This document shows positions 62,001 through 64,000 of a DNA stretch of 64,000 bases, piece after piece. Under the pieces are notes generated by a model. That model saw only the letters and a list, made by a program, of their open reading frames with translations, did no database searches and was not told the origin of the DNA. Within the stretch, counting starts at the first letter, position 1, and each line of letters starts with the position of its first letter. The DNA lies in the NCBI RefSeq assembly GCF_038002165.1, contig NZ_JBBOBR010000002.1:248001-312000 (forward strand), read 5' to 3'. Both the position numbers and the translations under genes were made by a program. The DNA is from Cytobacillus sp. FSL H8-0458 (lineage in GTDB: Bacteria; Bacillota; Bacilli; Bacillales; Cytobacillaceae).

Positions 62001-63095
62001 TTATAGAGTTTTATATAACTCAATGAGTTTTTCTGCTTCAACGTCCCAATTATATTTCTCTTCTACGGCATTCCTGCCATTTCTCCCCATTCTTTCGGCT
62101 TCTGCTCTGTTTTCTGTAATCTGATTTATGGCATTGGAAATTTCATAGGGATTTAATGGATCTGCACAAATACCGCAGTCGTTTCCTTCTATAATTTCTT
62201 TCCACAAATCAAAATGGGAGGCTATAACCGGTATGCCTGCAGACATGTATTCAAACATTTTATTTGGCTGTGCATTATTGTGATTAGGTGCTGGATGATA
62301 TAAAACCAGCCCCGCCAAACTTTTAGCCATTGTTTCAGCGACTCTTTTTCTGTCTGCGAATCCCAAATCAATAACCTGTTCCCATCCAGCTGTATTTTGA
62401 GCCTTTTCTTTTAATGATGGAGGGGAGAAATTACCGCCTAAAAAAAGTTTAGAATCTGTATAAGAAATAGCCTCTAACATCTCTTCAATTCCGCGAATCT
62501 TATTAATACCGCCAATAAAACAAACTGCTTTCTTTTTTTCATCCCACCCGGAATCAGGCACATATAACTCCGACAAAATGGGATAATTATTTACATTAAT
62601 AGCCCGACACCCAAGCTTTTTAAATCTTTCAGTTATATGTGGGGTAGCTGCTATAACCGCATCGAACTTCCTTGCTGAAAAATTTTCGAATTTTTCAAAT
62701 GCCCATGAAACCGCTGACCTTATCTTTCCGTTAATCCAAGCTTTGGAGAGAATTTGCCTTGGCACATCTTCATGAATATCATAGATGACTTTTTTACCTT
62801 TAAGCTTCAAAAGAAGCCCAAAAAAGATCATTTCTGGGTCATGAATGTGATAAATGTCTGCATTCTCTTGGGCAGCCCTCTGATAAACTTTATAGGAGGC
62901 TTTCAGCAGCCTCGTTGCACGCGATGTAATGTTCAATTTTACAGCAATGATATTGACACCGCGGTCAGTATGATCGGCTTCTTCAGGAACTACTAAATTG
63001 ACATTAAATCCTTGCTCAGCAAGGCTCACGCATTCCTTCCTGAATATCCTTGTATCCTTGGAAGGATGTGAGGAGGTTATATGGCAAACTTTCAT
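62001..63095 (-). CDS. Glycosyltransferase family 4
   Basis: 364 residues. MKVCHITSSHPSKDTRIFRKE, IYHIHDPEMIFFGLLLKLKG, IYDIHEDVPRQIL, and the donor motif QPNKMFEYMSAGIPVIAS. This set is typical of family members in O-antigen and capsule clusters. It lies 59 bp after the dehydrogenase gene and 35 bp before the next transferase. Confidence 0.87.
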   Translation of the reverse strand: MKVCHITSSHPSKDTRIFRKECVSLAEQGFNVNLVVPEEADHTDRGVNIIAVKLNITSRATRLLKASYKVYQRAAQENADIYHIHDPEMIFFGLLLKLKGKKVIYDIHEDVPRQILSKAWINGKIRSAVSWAFEKFENFSARKFDAVIAATPHITERFKKLGCRAINVNNYPILSELYVPDSGWDEKKKAVCFIGGINKIRGIEEMLEAISYTDSKLFLGGNFSPPSLKEKAQNTAGWEQVIDLGFADRKRVAETMAKSLAGLVLYHPAPNHNNAQPNKMFEYMSAGIPVIASHFDLWKEIIEGNDCGICADPLNPYEISNAINQITENRAEAERMGRNGRNAVEEKYNWDVEAEKLIELYKTL

Positions 63096-63154
63096 TAACT
63101 AATCATTCCCTAAAAAAATGTAGTTAGAACCAGAATTATTCTGGTTCTAAGCGT

Positions 63155-64000
63155 TTATAAACGGTAATATCCTTTATGCTGAGATCCGATTTCCTTCATC
63201 GCATTTCGGGTATCGAATATTAGCTCTGTCTTTTTGGCGATATGATTATAGTCAAAATCGCTATGATCTGTAAGAATTAATACTAGATCCGCTTCTTCCA
63301 ATAATTGATCTGTCAATTTCCGGGTTTCAACACTCATATCACATGATCTAAATGCCTTTACGTATGGATCCACAACTGTCCAGTCCGCACCAGCTTCGTT
63401 TAAACCTTCGATTACTTTTAGTGCTGGTGATTCACGTACATCATCTATATCCTTTTTATAAGCTACACCAAGAATTAACACCTTTGCTCCATTCAGAGCC
63501 TTTTTGTTTTTATTTAGAAGCTCCATTGAGCGGCTAACAACAAACTCAGGCATGCTATTATTAATCTCACCTGCAAGTTCAATAAGGCGTGTATGATAGT
63601 TATATTCCCTTGCTTTCCATGTTAAATAGAATGGGTCGATAGGAATACAATGCCCGCCTAGGCCTGGACCTGGATAGAAGGCCATAAAGCCGTATGGTTT
63701 TGTAGCTGCTGCATCGATTACTTCCCACACATCAATGCCCATCCTGTCACAGAGGATAGCCATTTCGTTAGCTAATGCTATATTAATATGTCTAAATGTA
63801 TTTTCAAGGATCTTCTCCATTTCAGCTACTGCCGGGCTGGAAACCTCATGAACGTCACCCTCAAGTACATTTCTATATAGCGAGCTGGCTATCTGTGTGC
63901 AAGCTTTAGTGATGCCTCCAATAACCTTTGGAGTGTTTTTTGTATTATAATGCTTATTTCCTGGGTCAACTCGTTCAGGTGAATATGCAAGGAAAAAGTC
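63155..64000 (-). CDS. UDP-N-acetylglucosamine/GDP-mannose dehydrogenase family (WbpA-like), 5' part outside window
   Basis: 281 C-terminal residues; the frame stays open to the right edge. The edge reads FLAYSPERVDPGNKH, continues through IASSLYRNVLEG and EVSSPAVAEMEKILENTFRH, then the active-site block GPGLGGHCIPIDPFYL with the catalytic Cys. Family members oxidise UDP-GlcNAc or similar at C6 with NAD+. The Met at 63820 is internal and not the start. Confidence 0.92.
   Translation of the reverse strand, partial: DFFLAYSPERVDPGNKHYNTKNTPKVIGGITKACTQIASSLYRNVLEGDVHEVSSPAVAEMEKILENTFRHINIALANEMAILCDRMGIDVWEVIDAAATKPYGFMAFYPGPGLGGHCIPIDPFYLTWKAREYNYHTRLIELAGEINNSMPEFVVSRSMELLNKNKKALNGAKVLILGVAYKKDIDDVRESPALKVIEGLNEAGADWTVVDPYVKAFRSCDMSVETRKLTDQLLEEADLVLILTDHSDFDYNHIAKKTELIFDTRNAMKEIGSQHKGYYRL

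Noticed and set aside
63155..63820. A complete 221-residue dehydrogenase starting at 63820
   Set aside because: The frame is open to the window edge and encodes conserved family sequence (AYSPERVDPGN), so the gene is cut by the window.

Overview
The window looks like a chromosomal segment of a motile, endospore-forming, low-GC Gram-positive bacterium of the family Bacillaceae (Bacillus, Cytobacillus or Mesobacillus type). The evidence is gene order. Reading the minus strand, it holds degS-degU, degV (yviA), comFA-comFC, yvyF-flgM-flgN-flgK-flgL-yviE-fliW-csrA-hag-flaG-fliD-fliS-fliT, hpf, secA-prfB, yvjA-cccB-ftsE-ftsX, ctpB and minJ. This is the order of the B. subtilis yvj/com/flg region. 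I see no rRNA, tRNA, CRISPR array or insertion sequence.

Layout. 1-4.0 kb: a soluble PAS/PAS sporulation-type histidine kinase, an NRDE-domain protein, an AI-2E-family membrane protein and a 56-residue hypothetical. 4.0-10.3 kb: a glycosylation island with a Cys-rich protein, three GT4 and one GT2 glycosyltransferases and a mannose-1-phosphate guanylyltransferase. 10.5-18.4 kb: cell division and envelope genes (minJ, ctpB, an M23 peptidase, ftsX/ftsE, cccB, yvjA). 18.6-23 kb: a heptad-repeat coiled-coil protein, prfB with its programmed +1 frameshift, and secA. 23-32.8 kb: about 10 kb not expected between secA and hpf, with a SEC-C protein, DUF1028, a two-gene chromate transporter, a gamma-glutamyltransferase, a manganese (yybP-ykoY) riboswitch, a short Spo0M-like gene under a sigma-W promoter, DUF1232, and a BMP lipoprotein plus chemotaxis receptor under a sigma-D promoter. 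33-45 kb: hpf and the late flagellar genes. 45-53 kb: a PAS-GGDEF-EAL-PilZ protein, competence genes, degV, degU and degS. 53.8-55.5 kb: yvyE and an LCP protein. 55.6-64 kb: a surface-polysaccharide operon that runs off the right edge.

How the genes work together. The flagellar block shows complete late-gene logic: sigma-D promoters before flgM, hag, flaG and the BMP/receptor pair; the FliW-CsrA switch with a CsrA hairpin in the hag leader; and chaperones FliS, FliT and FlgN. The hag reading frame itself is broken by one extra A in a seven-A run. The 55.6-64 kb operon encodes enzymes matching the WbpA/E/D/I route to a UDP-2,3-diacetamido-uronic acid, plus polymerase, chain-length regulator and glycosyltransferases. 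An LCP attachment enzyme lies convergent to it.

Most unusual structures. (1) Three intergenic arrays each have six copies of a 9-bp word every 20-21 bp. Two use TGCAAATAG (32.8 and 49.8 kb) and one uses TATCGGTCA (24.7 kb). They sit beside a separate 52-bp tandem repeat at 23.3 kb. (2) The manganese riboswitch has three complementary arm pairings that predict an ON switch, and is followed by a sigma-W-driven spo0M-like gene. (3) A 14-bp inverted repeat encodes the C-termini of two convergent glycosyltransferases and probably terminates both transcripts.
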